A stretch of 41,022 nt of DNA from Sediminibacterium sp. (GTDB lineage: Bacteria > Bacteroidota > Bacteroidia > Chitinophagales > Chitinophagaceae): NCBI GenBank assembly GCA_030158665.1, contig JAOASM010000026.1:1-41022 (forward strand). The letters run 5' to 3'. Under the pieces are notes generated by a model. That model had not been told where the DNA came from. It saw nothing but the letters and a program-made list of their open reading frames with translations, and made no database searches. Of this stretch, positions 1 to 9,259 are shown piece by piece. The translations under genes were made by a program, and so were the position numbers. Within the stretch, counting starts at the first letter, position 1. Every line of letters starts with the position of its first letter.

Positions 1-144
1 GAAATGATTGCAGAAGCAGTAGTAGCTCGTAAATTAGAAACGACTGCGCATGAAATTTTAAATGCAATTCATCCACACCCAACAATGAGTGAAGGCTTGA
101 AGGAAGCAACTGCTGCAGCATACGGCGAAGCAATTGACATCTAA
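1..144 (+). CDS. lpdA: Dihydrolipoyl dehydrogenase, C-terminal fragment
   Basis: Only the last 47 codons lie in the window; the gene begins upstream. The fragment carries His-Pro-His-Pro-Thr-x-Ser-Glu, the C-terminal signature of dihydrolipoamide dehydrogenase, in which the histidine is the catalytic base, followed by the usual short helix and the stop at 142-144. The enzyme (E3) reoxidises lipoamide in the pyruvate and 2-oxoglutarate dehydrogenase complexes using FAD and NAD+. The family's C-terminal dimerisation domain ends in just this way, so the call is good, although related disulfide reductases cannot be fully excluded from 47 residues. A strong hairpin follows at 166-207. Confidence 0.85.
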   Translation, partial: EMIAEAVVARKLETTAHEILNAIHPHPTMSEGLKEATAAAYGEAIDI

Positions 145-165
145 CTAGCTTGGAATTAAATATAG

Positions 166-207
166 AATGGCTCGTTATTCAAATGATTTTGAATGCGGGC
201 CATTTTT
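166..207 (+). terminator. Intrinsic terminator after the dihydrolipoyl dehydrogenase gene
   Basis: A long hairpin has outer arms AATGGC (166-171) and GCCATT (199-204), and inner complementary arms ATTCAAA (177-183) and TTTGAAT (188-194). A run of five T follows (203-207). It lies in the 110-base gap before prfC and should separate the two transcription units. Confidence 0.75.
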
Positions 208-254
208 AATAAGGTTGAATATATACCAAAAAGGATTTTAAGGAACAACGCATA

Positions 255-1841
255 ATGAAGTACGAAAAAGAAATTAATAGAAGAAAAAGCTTTGCCATTA
301 TCTCTCACCCGGATGCCGGTAAGACCACATTGACAGAGAAGTTATTGTTATTTGGTGGTGCGATTCAAACTGCAGGTGCCGTAAAAAGCAATAAGATCAA
401 AAAGCATGCGACATCAGATTTTATGGAGATTGAACGTCAGAGAGGTATCTCGGTGGCGACTTCGGTGATGTCATTTGAATACAAAGGCAACTTGATCAAT
501 TTGTTGGATACGCCAGGTCACAAGGACTTTGCAGAAGACACTTACAGAACCTTAACTGCCGTGGATAGTGTAATATTGGTAATTGACTCTGTGAATGGTG
601 TGGAGCCTCAAACAAGAAGGTTGATGGAAGTATGTAGTATGCGTGCCACACCTGTGATTGTGTTCATTAATAAGATGGACCGTGATGGTAAAAATAGATT
701 TGATTTATTAGAAGAGATAGAAGCAGAATTAAAAATTTCTTTGCACCCAATGACTTGGCCTATTAATAGTGGAAAGGAATTCAAGGGGGTGTATAATTTA
801 CACGATAAGAGCTTGCGTTTATTTACTGCAAGTACCAAGGCGGATGATGAAGATGTGGTAGCGATTGGCGATTTGTCAAGCCCTGTATTGCAACAAAAAG
901 TAGGCGAACGTGATGCAGACTTGTTAAGAGAAGATGTGGAATTAATAGATGGGGTATATGGTGCATTGAATCCAGCAGATTATTTATCTGGTAAGATTGC
1001 GCCTGTGTTTTTTGGTTCTGCGGTAAATAACTTCGGGGTCCAAGAAATGCTAGATACTTTTATTCAGATTGCACCAACACCAAGAGATCGTGATACCAAT
1101 GTGCGTAAAGTACAAGCGGGAGAAGATAAGTTCAGTGGGTTTATTTTTAAAATTCACGCTAACCTGGATCCTAAGCACCGAGACAGAATTGCTTTCATGC
1201 GTGTTTGTAGTGGTAAGTTCGAAAGAAATAAATATTACAAACATGTGCGTTTAGATAAAGAGGTGCGTTTTACAAATCCTTATACTTTCTTGGCACGCAG
1301 TAAGGATATTGTGGAAGATGCCTATCCTGGCGACGTAGTAGGTCTTTTTGATACTGGTAATTTTAAGATTGGAGATACCTTAACAGAAGGCGAGAAATTT
1401 TATTTTACGGGTATTCCTACTTTCTCTCCAGAGATCTTTAAAGAGTTAGTGAACAAGGATCCTATGAAGACCAAGCAATTGGAAAAGGGTATTCAGCAAT
1501 TAACCGATGAAGGGGTCGCGCAGTTGTTTACGCAGTTTGGCGGTAATAAAAAAATCATTGGTTGTGTGGGTGATTTACAATTTGAAGTAATTCAATACCG
1601 TTTGTTACAAGAATATGGTGCAGCATGTGAATTTAGAACCTTGCCTTTTTACAAAGCTTGTTGGTTGACTTCAAATGATAAAAACAAATTGAACGATTTC
1701 TTACGCTATAAGCAACAAAATGCGGCAGAGGACAAGGATGGTTCACCTGTGTATTTAGCACAGAGTGAATGGTTCTTAAACACAGAAATTACCAACAATC
1801 CAGACATTACATTCCACTTCACCAATGAGGTGAATAAATAA
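255..1841 (+). CDS. prfC: Peptide chain release factor 3 (RF3)
   Basis: A 528-residue translational GTPase that recycles RF1/RF2 from the ribosome after termination. Visible motifs are the P-loop SHPDAGKTT (about residues 17-25), the switch region with [15 protein letters not shown] (G3) and NKMD (G4). The length matches the family (about 525-530) and the C-terminal domain is complete. RF3 and EF-G share G motifs, but the [14 protein letters not shown] stretch and the size identify RF3. The ATG at 255 is preceded by AAGGA some 13 bases upstream. It stands alone after the lpdA terminator; rimO follows after 40 bases and may be cotranscribed, with only a weak hairpin (AAACGAA 1848-1854 / TTCGTTT 1864-1870) between them. 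Confidence 0.96.
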   Translation: MKYEKEINRRKSFAIISHPDAGKTTLTEKLLLFGGAIQTAGAVKSNKIKKHATSDFMEIERQRGISVATSVMSFEYKGNLINLLDTPGHKDFAEDTYRTLTAVDSVILVIDSVNGVEPQTRRLMEVCSMRATPVIVFINKMDRDGKNRFDLLEEIEAELKISLHPMTWPINSGKEFKGVYNLHDKSLRLFTASTKADDEDVVAIGDLSSPVLQQKVGERDADLLREDVELIDGVYGALNPADYLSGKIAPVFFGSAVNNFGVQEMLDTFIQIAPTPRDRDTNVRKVQAGEDKFSGFIFKIHANLDPKHRDRIAFMRVCSGKFERNKYYKHVRLDKEVRFTNPYTFLARSKDIVEDAYPGDVVGLFDTGNFKIGDTLTEGEKFYFTGIPTFSPEIFKELVNKDPMKTKQLEKGIQQLTDEGVAQLFTQFGGNKKIIGCVGDLQFEVIQYRLLQEYGAACEFRTLPFYKACWLTSNDKNKLNDFLRYKQQNAAEDKDGSPVYLAQSEWFLNTEITNNPDITFHFTNEVNK

Positions 1842-1881
1842 AAAGCCAAACGAATCAAAATAGTTCGTTTAAATATATTTT

Positions 1882-3192
1882 ATGAAGTCAAAAACTTTAA
1901 AACAGAACAAAGTCAATATCATCACATTAGGTTGCAGTAAAAACTTAGTGGACAGTGAAATGTTGAGTGGTCAATTGGCTGCCAATGACATTGATGTGGT
2001 GCATGAAAATAAGAAATTAGACCACAATATTGTTGTAGTGAATACCTGTGGCTTTATTGACAAGGCAAAGGAAGAGAGTGTGAATACCATTTTGGATCAG
2101 GTGGCATTGAAGAATAAAGGAAAGCTAGATAAAGTATATGTAACAGGTTGTTTGAGCGAAAGATATAGAGGAGACTTGGCTGCAGAAATTCCAGAAGTGG
2201 ATGCCTGGTTTGGTACCATGGAATTGCCTTTGATGTTGAATCAATTGAATGCAGATTATAAAGCAGAATTATTAGGAGAGCGTTTATTAAGTACTCCTCA
2301 GCACTATGCTTATTTAAAAATTAGTGAAGGCTGTAATCGTACTTGTTCATTTTGTGCGATCCCTTTAATGCGTGGTCAACATGTGAGTAAGACGATTGAG
2401 CAATTGGTAGACGAAACTAAAGGATTGGTGAAAAAAGGTGTGAAAGAGATTATGTTGATTGCACAAGAGTTGACTTATTACGGATTAGATATTTACAAAG
2501 AACGTGCCTTGCCAAAATTATTAAATGCATTGGCAGATGTAGAAGGGGTAGAGTGGATTCGTTTACACTATGCATATCCTTCTAAATTTCCATTAGATGT
2601 ATTGGATGTAATGCGTGAACGAGATAATATTTGTAAATACATTGATATTCCATTGCAGCATGCAAGTAACAATATGTTGAAAGCAATGCGTCGTAATATC
2701 ACTAGAGAGGAGATGAGTGAATTGATCCATGAAATCAGAAAACGTGTGCCAGGTATTGCTATTCGTACTACGCTGATTGCAGGTTTCCCAGGAGAAACAT
2801 TGGAAGATATTGAAGAATTAAAGCAGTTTTTACAAGAGCATAAGTTTGACCGTGTGGGTATCTTCACTTATAGCCATGAGGAAAACACTAGTGCACATGA
2901 TTTAGTGGACAATGTACCTGCCGAAGAGAAACAACGACGTGCCGAAGAGATCATGGAAGTACAGCAGGAAATTAGCTTAGAAATCAACCAGGCGAAGGAA
3001 GGTCAGACTTTAAGGGTATTGGTAGATAAAAAAGAAGCTGGTCGTTTCTTAGGCCGCACTGAATTTGATAGTGTGGAAGTAGATAACGAAGTGGTGATCA
3101 ATACCAATAAAAGATTAAAGCCAGGTGATTTCGTAAACGTAAAGATTACGAAAGCGTACGACTATGATTTAGAGGGCGAGTTGGTTGACTAG
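1882..3192 (+). CDS. rimO: Ribosomal protein S12 methylthiotransferase RimO
   Basis: A 436-residue radical-SAM enzyme that adds a methylthio group to the conserved aspartate of ribosomal protein S12. The N-terminal methylthiotransferase domain has its three cluster cysteines in LGCSKNLVDSE, NTCGFIDKAKEES and VTGCLSERY. The central radical-SAM motif CNRTCSFC (CxxxCxxC) lies near residue 152. A TRAM domain closes the protein. MiaB is the main alternative, but GCSKNLVDSE and GFIDKAKEES are typical of RimO. The last 47 bases overlap the 3' end of the convergent minus-strand gene at 3146, so the two messages are complementary there. Confidence 0.95.
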   Translation: MKSKTLKQNKVNIITLGCSKNLVDSEMLSGQLAANDIDVVHENKKLDHNIVVVNTCGFIDKAKEESVNTILDQVALKNKGKLDKVYVTGCLSERYRGDLAAEIPEVDAWFGTMELPLMLNQLNADYKAELLGERLLSTPQHYAYLKISEGCNRTCSFCAIPLMRGQHVSKTIEQLVDETKGLVKKGVKEIMLIAQELTYYGLDIYKERALPKLLNALADVEGVEWIRLHYAYPSKFPLDVLDVMRERDNICKYIDIPLQHASNNMLKAMRRNITREEMSELIHEIRKRVPGIAIRTTLIAGFPGETLEDIEELKQFLQEHKFDRVGIFTYSHEENTSAHDLVDNVPAEEKQRRAEEIMEVQQEISLEINQAKEGQTLRVLVDKKEAGRFLGRTEFDSVEVDNEVVINTNKRLKPGDFVNVKITKAYDYDLEGELVD

Positions 3193-4417
3193 AATAAGCC
3201 GCAACAGTTGCAGTGCTAATCACAAAGTATCCCATGAGGATATAACTGCTTGCGCTAAAATAGTTTTGTAGTCCAAACCAGCCACCATAGTAGAGGATGC
3301 CTCCGACGCAAATCATATTTTTGAGAGTTTCATAAACAATCGCTTTTGGATTGCGGTCCATGAATTCAGTGAGTGCATACACTTGCGCAAATACGAATAG
3401 TCCATAATAGAGCATATTGGTAAGTCCAATAGTGGCTACATTTCCAAACAAATAACTGACTAATAAAAGCAAGCAAAACAATTGTATCCATAAATAGACC
3501 AACATCCCCTTTGTTGCAGGGGTGTCATATTTTTCAAAATGGTACACATCTTCAATTTTTTCTACTGGATATTTTTCAATCACATCAGCAGGCCTCCATC
3601 CCAAAGGCATCAACCAAACACGAAATTTATCTTTCCAACTTTTAGTATGCCAAGCATCTTTTGCCAATAACCAAAGATGCATGAAATTAATTTTGATTGG
3701 ATTCCAAGTACGCACAGGTCTTGTAACACCATATACAGCTGGTATTTCAGGTGTTTCTTCTTGAAAAGTGCCAAATAGTCTATCCCAGAAAATAAATATC
3801 TGACCATAATTCTTATCCAAGTATTCCGGATTGATGGCATGGTGTACACGGTGATGCGCCGGTGTTACAATGATGTATTCTAGCCAGCCCATTTTATTGA
3901 TATGTCTGGTATGGTACCAAAATTGCGCAAATAAATGCAATGGCGCAACCACTGCAATCACTTGCTGCGGTACCCCAAAAATAGCAGCAGGGATCAATAA
4001 AAATGCATAAATCCTAAAGTATACAGAGATACTTTGTCTGAGTGCACAAGCCAAATTGAATTCTTCACTACTATGGTGAATGATATGATTGTTCCAGAAA
4101 AAATTAACGGTATGCGCTAAACGGTGTACCCAATAGCCAGAGAAATCTAAGGCCAAAAATGCAATGACATAAAGTAACCAACTTGACTGTACTTGATAGA
4201 TGGTCAAGTGCTCCACCAGCCAGCCATAACTAATAATGGCAACGCTTAACCCTAACACATCTTTGGTTGAATTGGTTACTCCAGAACTTAAACTGGAGAT
4301 CATGTCCAAGGTTCTAACAGTATCAAAACCCTTGCGCCATCCATACCATTTTTCAAATAGGACTAATAATAGAAATAGGGGCATTGCAATAATCAGAATC
4401 TTACCATAGGTTTCCAT
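3146..4417 (-). CDS. Alkylglycerol monooxygenase-like membrane fatty-acid hydroxylase
   Basis: A 423-residue integral membrane diiron enzyme of the fatty acid hydroxylase/sterol desaturase superfamily. The histidine clusters are HRLAH, HIIHH and HHRVHH, in family order. Beyond these it shares long stretches with animal alkylglycerol monooxygenase (AGMO/TMEM195) as I remember it: the HHSSEEFNLACALRQS region, the TPAHHRVHHA region, DKNYG..IFWDRLFGTF, and the C-terminal DRNPKA..YETL. The C-terminal third holds several more hydrophobic segments, as in AGMO. AGMO cleaves ether bonds of alkylglycerols using O2 and tetrahydrobiopterin; whether this protein does so is inference. I take the ATG at 4417, since the only upstream in-frame start is a TTG at 4438. 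It is divergent from bshC and overlaps rimO by 47 bases. Confidence 0.85.
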   Translation of the reverse strand: METYGKILIIAMPLFLLLVLFEKWYGWRKGFDTVRTLDMISSLSSGVTNSTKDVLGLSVAIISYGWLVEHLTIYQVQSSWLLYVIAFLALDFSGYWVHRLAHTVNFFWNNHIIHHSSEEFNLACALRQSISVYFRIYAFLLIPAAIFGVPQQVIAVVAPLHLFAQFWYHTRHINKMGWLEYIIVTPAHHRVHHAINPEYLDKNYGQIFIFWDRLFGTFQEETPEIPAVYGVTRPVRTWNPIKINFMHLWLLAKDAWHTKSWKDKFRVWLMPLGWRPADVIEKYPVEKIEDVYHFEKYDTPATKGMLVYLWIQLFCLLLLVSYLFGNVATIGLTNMLYYGLFVFAQVYALTEFMDRNPKAIVYETLKNMICVGGILYYGGWFGLQNYFSASSYILMGYFVISTATVAAYSSQPTRPLNHSRTLS

Positions 4418-4524
4418 AGGACTGTTTTTAGGGAGCAATCATTTTGCTCTATAAATGTATTATTTTTTGCTCATTCTTTAATAAAATGCCTTTATCAATG
4501 CATTTTTCCCGAAATTTGCACACG

Positions 4525-6123
4525 ATGTCTTCAAGCTGTATTCATATCCCATTTAGTAGCACCCAAATGTTTTCTAAACTAATCAATGATTATGTAGAGG
4601 GAAAAGGAACGGCGATTGATTTTGTACAATACGCACCTAATGTTGAGGGCTATCAGGCGGCGATAGAAGGCAGGAAATTACATCCTATTGATCGAGGCCT
4701 ACTGGTGGAAGTGTTGACTGCGCAATATGCCAACATGGATCCAAAAGCCGCTGTACAGCAACATATTGAATTGCTAAAAAGCGATGAGACTTTTGTGGTG
4801 ACTACAGCGCATCAGCCTAATTTGTTTTCTGGTCCTTTATATTTCTTTTATAAAATCATTCACGCGATTCAGCTAGCGGCTAGTTTAAAAAAGCAGTTTC
4901 CACAATATAATTTTGTGCCAGTCTATTATATGGGTTCCGAAGACGCAGATTTAGACGAAGTGGGTGCATTTAATTTAGATGCCACAAGGTACCAATGGAG
5001 TACAAAACAAACAGGGGCAATTGGCCGCATGGTTGTGGACGATGCCTTGTTAAAATTGATCCAACAATTAGAAGGTTACTGGTCAGTTTTACCACAAGGG
5101 AAAACAGCCTTAGCCATATTAAAGGAAGCCTATCAGAAAGGCAAATCTATTAATGAAGCGACTTTGTCTTTTGTACATGCGTTTTTTGGTCCAAAAGGAT
5201 TACTGGTATTGCAGCCAGATGATGCAAAACTGAAAGCTGCTTTTATTCCTGTTATGGAAAAAGAATTGTTGACACAGTTTTCTCATGATGCCATTCAGCC
5301 AGCAATTGCAGCTTTATCAAAAGCCTATCATGTGCAAACAGAAGGCAGAACTTTGAATTTATTTTATTTAAAAGATCAGACCCGAGCAAGGATTGAAAAG
5401 CAAGGGGATCAATACATAGTAGTAGATACGGATATTCGGTTTTCACAATCTGAAATTCTAACAGAATTACACCAATATCCAGAACGCTTTAGTCCTAATG
5501 TCATTTTAAGGGGGGTGTATCAGGAAACAATTTTACCAGGTGTGGTATTTGTTGGTGGAGGTGGGGAATTGGCCTACTGGATGGAATTGAAAAATGTGTT
5601 TCAACAAGTTGGGGTGCATTATCCTTTATTACAATTAAGGAATTCATTTTTATTGATCAATCAAAAACAAGCTACTCAGTGGTCTTCGATGCAGTTTGGT
5701 GATCAAGATTTCTTTAAGCCAATGCTTGATCTAGAGGTAGCATATGTAAAAAAGCATGCTTCAGAAGCCTTGCATTTAAGTGATCAAATGGAAAGCTTGA
5801 CTAATTTATATACCGTCATAAAAAACGAAGTGGTGAAAGTAGATCCCACTTTAGGAGCACATGCCGAGAATTTAGCACATCAAGCAAAAGCTAAAATAGC
5901 AGAATTAGAAAAGAAAATGGTGCGTGCAGAAAGACGTAAGCAAGCTGTTGCCATTCAACGCATACATCGCATTAAAAAAGAATTATTCCCTCAGGATAAT
6001 TTACAAGAACGTGTAGAAAATTTTTCCAAATGGGTAGGGCAGTATGACCAATCATGGATAGAGACCATCATGGAGCATTCAACAGGGTTGGAATCTAAAT
6101 TTAGGATTATAACAATGCCTTAA
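4525..6123 (+). CDS. bshC: Bacillithiol biosynthesis cysteine-adding enzyme BshC
   Basis: A 532-residue protein of the BshC family, which adds cysteine to glucosaminyl-malate in the last step of bacillithiol synthesis. The N-terminal region contains TTAHQPNLFSGPLYFFYKI, a strongly conserved block, then YMGSEDADLDEV and, further on, LRGVYQETILPGVVFVGGGGELAYW. The C-terminal part is a long charged coiled coil (about residues 420-510). In-frame starts exist at 4444 (TTG), 4486, 4498 and 4525. I prefer the ATG at 4525 because it gives the usual length and N-terminus (C..IPF...FSKLI.DY) and sits 6 bases after GAAATTTG, a -7-like box. Partner genes bshA and bshB are not in the window. Confidence 0.92.
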   Translation: MSSSCIHIPFSSTQMFSKLINDYVEGKGTAIDFVQYAPNVEGYQAAIEGRKLHPIDRGLLVEVLTAQYANMDPKAAVQQHIELLKSDETFVVTTAHQPNLFSGPLYFFYKIIHAIQLAASLKKQFPQYNFVPVYYMGSEDADLDEVGAFNLDATRYQWSTKQTGAIGRMVVDDALLKLIQQLEGYWSVLPQGKTALAILKEAYQKGKSINEATLSFVHAFFGPKGLLVLQPDDAKLKAAFIPVMEKELLTQFSHDAIQPAIAALSKAYHVQTEGRTLNLFYLKDQTRARIEKQGDQYIVVDTDIRFSQSEILTELHQYPERFSPNVILRGVYQETILPGVVFVGGGGELAYWMELKNVFQQVGVHYPLLQLRNSFLLINQKQATQWSSMQFGDQDFFKPMLDLEVAYVKKHASEALHLSDQMESLTNLYTVIKNEVVKVDPTLGAHAENLAHQAKAKIAELEKKMVRAERRKQAVAIQRIHRIKKELFPQDNLQERVENFSKWVGQYDQSWIETIMEHSTGLESKFRIITMP

Positions 6124-6137
6124 CTAAGGCAGGTGGT

Positions 6138-6656
6138 TTAAGCATCAAATTGGTTGTCCCAAGTCGTTTTTAATTTACTTACCTTTTCAAGTACTTCTGA
6201 TTCCATTTGTGTTTTGTAATCAGCCATTGCTTTAGCAATCGTTTCATTGTGTGTGCCAATAATTTGCGCAGCCAATAAACCTGCATTTTTTGCAGCGTTC
6301 AATGCGACAGTGGCAACAGGGACGCCATTTGGCATTTGCAATATAGATAAAACAGAATCCCATCCATCAATAGAGTTGGATGATTTAATAGGAACGCCAA
6401 TAACAGGTAAAGTTGTAATTGAAGCAACCATGCCAGGTAAATGAGCAGCACCGCCAGCACCCGCAATAATCACTTTAAGGCCTCTTGCTTTCGCTTGCTT
6501 GGCATACTCCACCATGCGCTCTGGTGTTCTATGCGCCGAAACCACCGTTAATTCAAAAGGGATATTGAATGTCTTAAGGATATCAGCAGCAGCTTGCATG
6601 ATGTTTAAATCACTGTCACTTCCCATGATAATTCCGACTAGAGGTTGGTTGGCCAT
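6138..6656 (-). CDS. purE: 5-(Carboxyamino)imidazole ribonucleotide mutase PurE
   Basis: A 172-residue class I PurE converting N5-CAIR to CAIR in purine synthesis. The substrate-binding motifs GSDSDLNIM (residues 12-20), SAHRTPERM and [12 protein letters not shown] are intact. The length matches the family. It starts at an ATG 34 bases after the end of pdxJ on the same strand, so the two probably form an operon. The stop lies 14 bases from the convergent bshC stop. Confidence 0.97.
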   Translation of the reverse strand: MANQPLVGIIMGSDSDLNIMQAAADILKTFNIPFELTVVSAHRTPERMVEYAKQAKARGLKVIIAGAGGAAHLPGMVASITTLPVIGVPIKSSNSIDGWDSVLSILQMPNGVPVATVALNAAKNAGLLAAQIIGTHNETIAKAMADYKTQMESEVLEKVSKLKTTWDNQFDA

Positions 6657-6690
6657 AAAAGGTATTTACTGCAAGTTAATTAAAATATGT

Positions 6691-7416
6691 TTAGGGTTGT
6701 TGTAATGCACGTTTATAGATCTGGATGGTATTTTCTAAGCCTAGATACAAAGCGTCACAGATGAGCGCATGTCCAATAGACACTTCGTCTATAAATGGAA
6801 TTTCTTTTACTAGGTAGGCTAGATTAAAACGGTCTAAATCATGACCCGCATTAATACCCAATCCTAACTCTTTTGCTGTAGCTGCAGCTAATTTATACTC
6901 CATTACTGCGCTTTCTCTTTCTCCTTTTGCAAACGCACGAGCATAAGCTTCTGTATACAATTCAATCCTGTCTGTACCTGTTTTTGCAGCACCTTTTACC
7001 AATTCAATACTAGGATCCACAAAAATGGATACGCGAATTCCAGCTGCTTTAAATACGCCAATGATTTCTGTTAGGTAGGCTTTTTCTGCAATCGTATCCC
7101 AGCCATGATCGCTTGTTAATTGATTTTGTACATCAGGTACCAAAGTCACTTGTGCTGGTTTAGTTGCCAAAACAAGGTCGACAAATTTTTGTTCCTTGGG
7201 ATTGCCTTCTATGTTGAACTCTGTGTGTATATTTTGCTTTAAATCATAAACGTCTTGATAGCGAATATGTCTTTCATCTGGTCTTGGATGAACAGTGATG
7301 CCTTCTGCGCCAAAACGTTCGCAATCTAAAGCTACTTTTAAAAGATCGGGATTGTTTCCGCCACGACTATTTCTTAGGGTGGCAATCTTATTTATGTTTA
7401 CACTTAAATGAGTCAT
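6691..7416 (-). CDS. pdxJ: Pyridoxine 5'-phosphate synthase PdxJ
   Basis: A 241-residue TIM-barrel enzyme that condenses 1-deoxyxylulose 5-phosphate with 3-amino-2-oxopropyl phosphate to make pyridoxine phosphate. Family blocks are [17 protein letters not shown] at the N-terminus, [21 protein letters not shown] and [10 protein letters not shown] choose the ATG at 7416, giving the standard MTHLSVNI start, over the longer reading from 7446. The box TAAATTTG (minus strand, 7427-7420) ends only 3 bases before this ATG, so the transcript should be leaderless or nearly so. Divergent from the UbiD-family gene and followed by purE. Confidence 0.96.
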   Translation of the reverse strand: MTHLSVNINKIATLRNSRGGNNPDLLKVALDCERFGAEGITVHPRPDERHIRYQDVYDLKQNIHTEFNIEGNPKEQKFVDLVLATKPAQVTLVPDVQNQLTSDHGWDTIAEKAYLTEIIGVFKAAGIRVSIFVDPSIELVKGAAKTGTDRIELYTEAYARAFAKGERESAVMEYKLAAATAKELGLGINAGHDLDRFNLAYLVKEIPFIDEVSIGHALICDALYLGLENTIQIYKRALQQP

Positions 7417-7419
7417 GAG

Positions 7420-7438
7420 CAAATTTAAGTTAATTTTG
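7420..7438. promoter_or_regulatory. Back-to-back -7 boxes for pdxJ and the UbiD-family gene
   Basis: Two Bacteroidota-type -7 elements lie within 19 bases on opposite strands. TAAATTTG on the minus strand (7427-7420) faces pdxJ, and TAATTTTG on the plus strand (7431-7438) faces the UbiD-family gene, whose ATG is at 7457. I see no convincing TTTG -33 box for either. The positions predict transcripts starting almost at the pdxJ ATG and about 10-15 bases before the other ATG. The two promoters cannot be occupied at once. Confidence 0.55.
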
Positions 7439-7456
7439 CATCTCAATTATCACCTC

Positions 7457-9259
7457 ATGGCTTATTCTAATTTAGAAGCTTGTTTATTGGATTTAGAGCG
7501 TAATGGACAATTACTCCGTATTAAGGAAGAGGTAGACCCTCATCTTGAAATGGCAGCCATCCATTTGCGCATTCATGAACAAAAAGGACCAGCTATTTTA
7601 TTTGAAAAAGTTAAAGGTTCAAAGTTCAGAGCAGCGTCTAATATTTTTGGGACATTAGAAAGAAGTGAATTTATTTTTAGGGATACTTTGCCACAGGTGA
7701 AAAAATTGATTGAAATAAAAATTGATCCTGTCGCTGCTTTAAAAAATCCATTGGCTGCATTGAGTGCATTGCCTGCAGCAATCAATGCTTTACCTAAAAA
7801 AAATCCAATTAGTCAACCGGTTACTTATGAAGAAATCAATATCAGTGACTTGCCATTGATCAAACATTGGTCTATGGATGGAGGTGCCTATGTGACTTTG
7901 CCACAAGTGTATACCGAAGACGCAGATAAGCCAGGCATTGCAAATAGTAATTTAGGAATGTATCGTATTCAGTTGAGTGGTAATGATTATGTGATGGATA
8001 AAGAAATTGGATTGCATTATCAATTGCATAGAGGGATTGGCGTACATCAAACTAAGGCCAATAAAAAAGGGATGCCTTTGAAAGTAAGTTGTTTTGTGGG
8101 TGGACCTCCAGCGCATAGTGTGGCTGCAGTGATGCCACTTCCAGAAGGATTAAGTGAAATGAATTTTGCGGGTGTATTGGCTGGAAAAAGATTTGGCTAT
8201 ACTTATAAAGATGGTTTTTGTTTAAGTACGGATGCAGACTTTGTCATTACTGGCGAAGTGTATCCAGGAGAGAATAAACCAGAAGGTCCTTTTGGAGATC
8301 ATTTGGGTTATTATAGTTTGGAACATACTTTTCCTTTAATGCGAGTACATAAAGTGTATGCGCGTAAAAATGCCATCTGGGCATTTACTGTGGTAGGTCG
8401 TCCACCACAGGAAGATACCAGCTTTGGTCAATTGATTCATGCTATGACGGGTGCGGCCGTATCAAATGAAATTCCTGGATTAAAAGAAGTGCATGCAGTG
8501 GATGCAGCAGGGGTACATCCATTATTATTGGCGATAGGTAGTGAAAGATACACGCCTTATTTAACCAATAAAAAGCCTGCTGAAATTTTAACGATTGCGA
8601 ATCATATTTTAGGTACTGGTCAATTAAGTTTGGCGAAATTTGTTTTCATAACTGCGGATGATTCCAATCAATTGTCGACACATCATGTTCAGGAATATTT
8701 TGAGTATATTTTATCTAGATTAGATCTATCTAGTGATATTCATTTTCATACCAAAACCACCATGGATACTTTAGATTATTCTGGGGATGGATTAAATACA
8801 GGTTCTAAAGTAGTGATTGCTGCCTATGGCGATGTAAAAAGAACCTTAGCAACATCTGTGCCAACGAGTCTATTGAATTTGAATATGGATGCCAGCTTAG
8901 TGATGCCAGGGGTGGTTGCAGTGAATGCGGCAACTTATACAACGGCTGCATTACAGAATACATTGGCAGGACAAGGTGAAGCATTGTTAGCTCAAGAGGG
9001 CGTTGTTTTCATTATAAGAACTGAAGATCCAAATTGGATGGCTAGTGATTTAAATAATTTCTTATGGGCTACTTTTACAAGAACCAACCCATCTCATGAT
9101 ATTGAAGCGATTGATGCCTATACTGAAAACAAGCATTGGGGTGCAAAGGGGCCACTTGTTTTTGATGCAACCATCAAACCACATCATGCGCCGCCTGTGT
9201 TAAAAGATGCGGCTGTTGAAAAGAGGGTAGATGCTATTTTAGAAAAGTACGGATACTAA
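7457..9259 (+). CDS. UbiD-family decarboxylase (probable menaquinone biosynthesis)
   Basis: A 600-residue protein of the UbiD family, prenylated-FMN-dependent decarboxylases of aromatic or alpha,beta-unsaturated acids. It has FGDHLGYYS and the preceding EGPFGDH block, GRPPQEDTSFGQ, and family glutamates and histidines through the central domain. At about 600 residues it is longer than E. coli UbiD (497) and matches the long subfamily annotated in futalosine-pathway organisms as a menaquinone decarboxylase (MqnL-like). With mqnA in the same window, a role late in menaquinone synthesis is the best inference. The ATG at 7457 gives the normal N-terminus; the in-frame start at 7415 would lie before the -7 box. 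Its stop abuts the convergent gene's stop (TAATTA at 9257-9262). Confidence 0.88.
   Translation: MAYSNLEACLLDLERNGQLLRIKEEVDPHLEMAAIHLRIHEQKGPAILFEKVKGSKFRAASNIFGTLERSEFIFRDTLPQVKKLIEIKIDPVAALKNPLAALSALPAAINALPKKNPISQPVTYEEINISDLPLIKHWSMDGGAYVTLPQVYTEDADKPGIANSNLGMYRIQLSGNDYVMDKEIGLHYQLHRGIGVHQTKANKKGMPLKVSCFVGGPPAHSVAAVMPLPEGLSEMNFAGVLAGKRFGYTYKDGFCLSTDADFVITGEVYPGENKPEGPFGDHLGYYSLEHTFPLMRVHKVYARKNAIWAFTVVGRPPQEDTSFGQLIHAMTGAAVSNEIPGLKEVHAVDAAGVHPLLLAIGSERYTPYLTNKKPAEILTIANHILGTGQLSLAKFVFITADDSNQLSTHHVQEYFEYILSRLDLSSDIHFHTKTTMDTLDYSGDGLNTGSKVVIAAYGDVKRTLATSVPTSLLNLNMDASLVMPGVVAVNAATYTTAALQNTLAGQGEALLAQEGVVFIIRTEDPNWMASDLNNFLWATFTRTNPSHDIEAIDAYTENKHWGAKGPLVFDATIKPHHAPPVLKDAAVEKRVDAILEKYGY

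Noticed and set aside
1848..1870. Terminator between prfC and rimO
   Set aside because: The stem AAACGAA/TTCGTTT is only 7 bp, AT-rich and lacks a proper T run; prfC-rimO cotranscription cannot be excluded.
4444..4524. Long N-terminus for BshC starting at TTG 4444
   Set aside because: The extra 27 residues are hydrophobic and unlike a BshC N-terminus; family length and the box at 4511-4518 favour ATG 4525.
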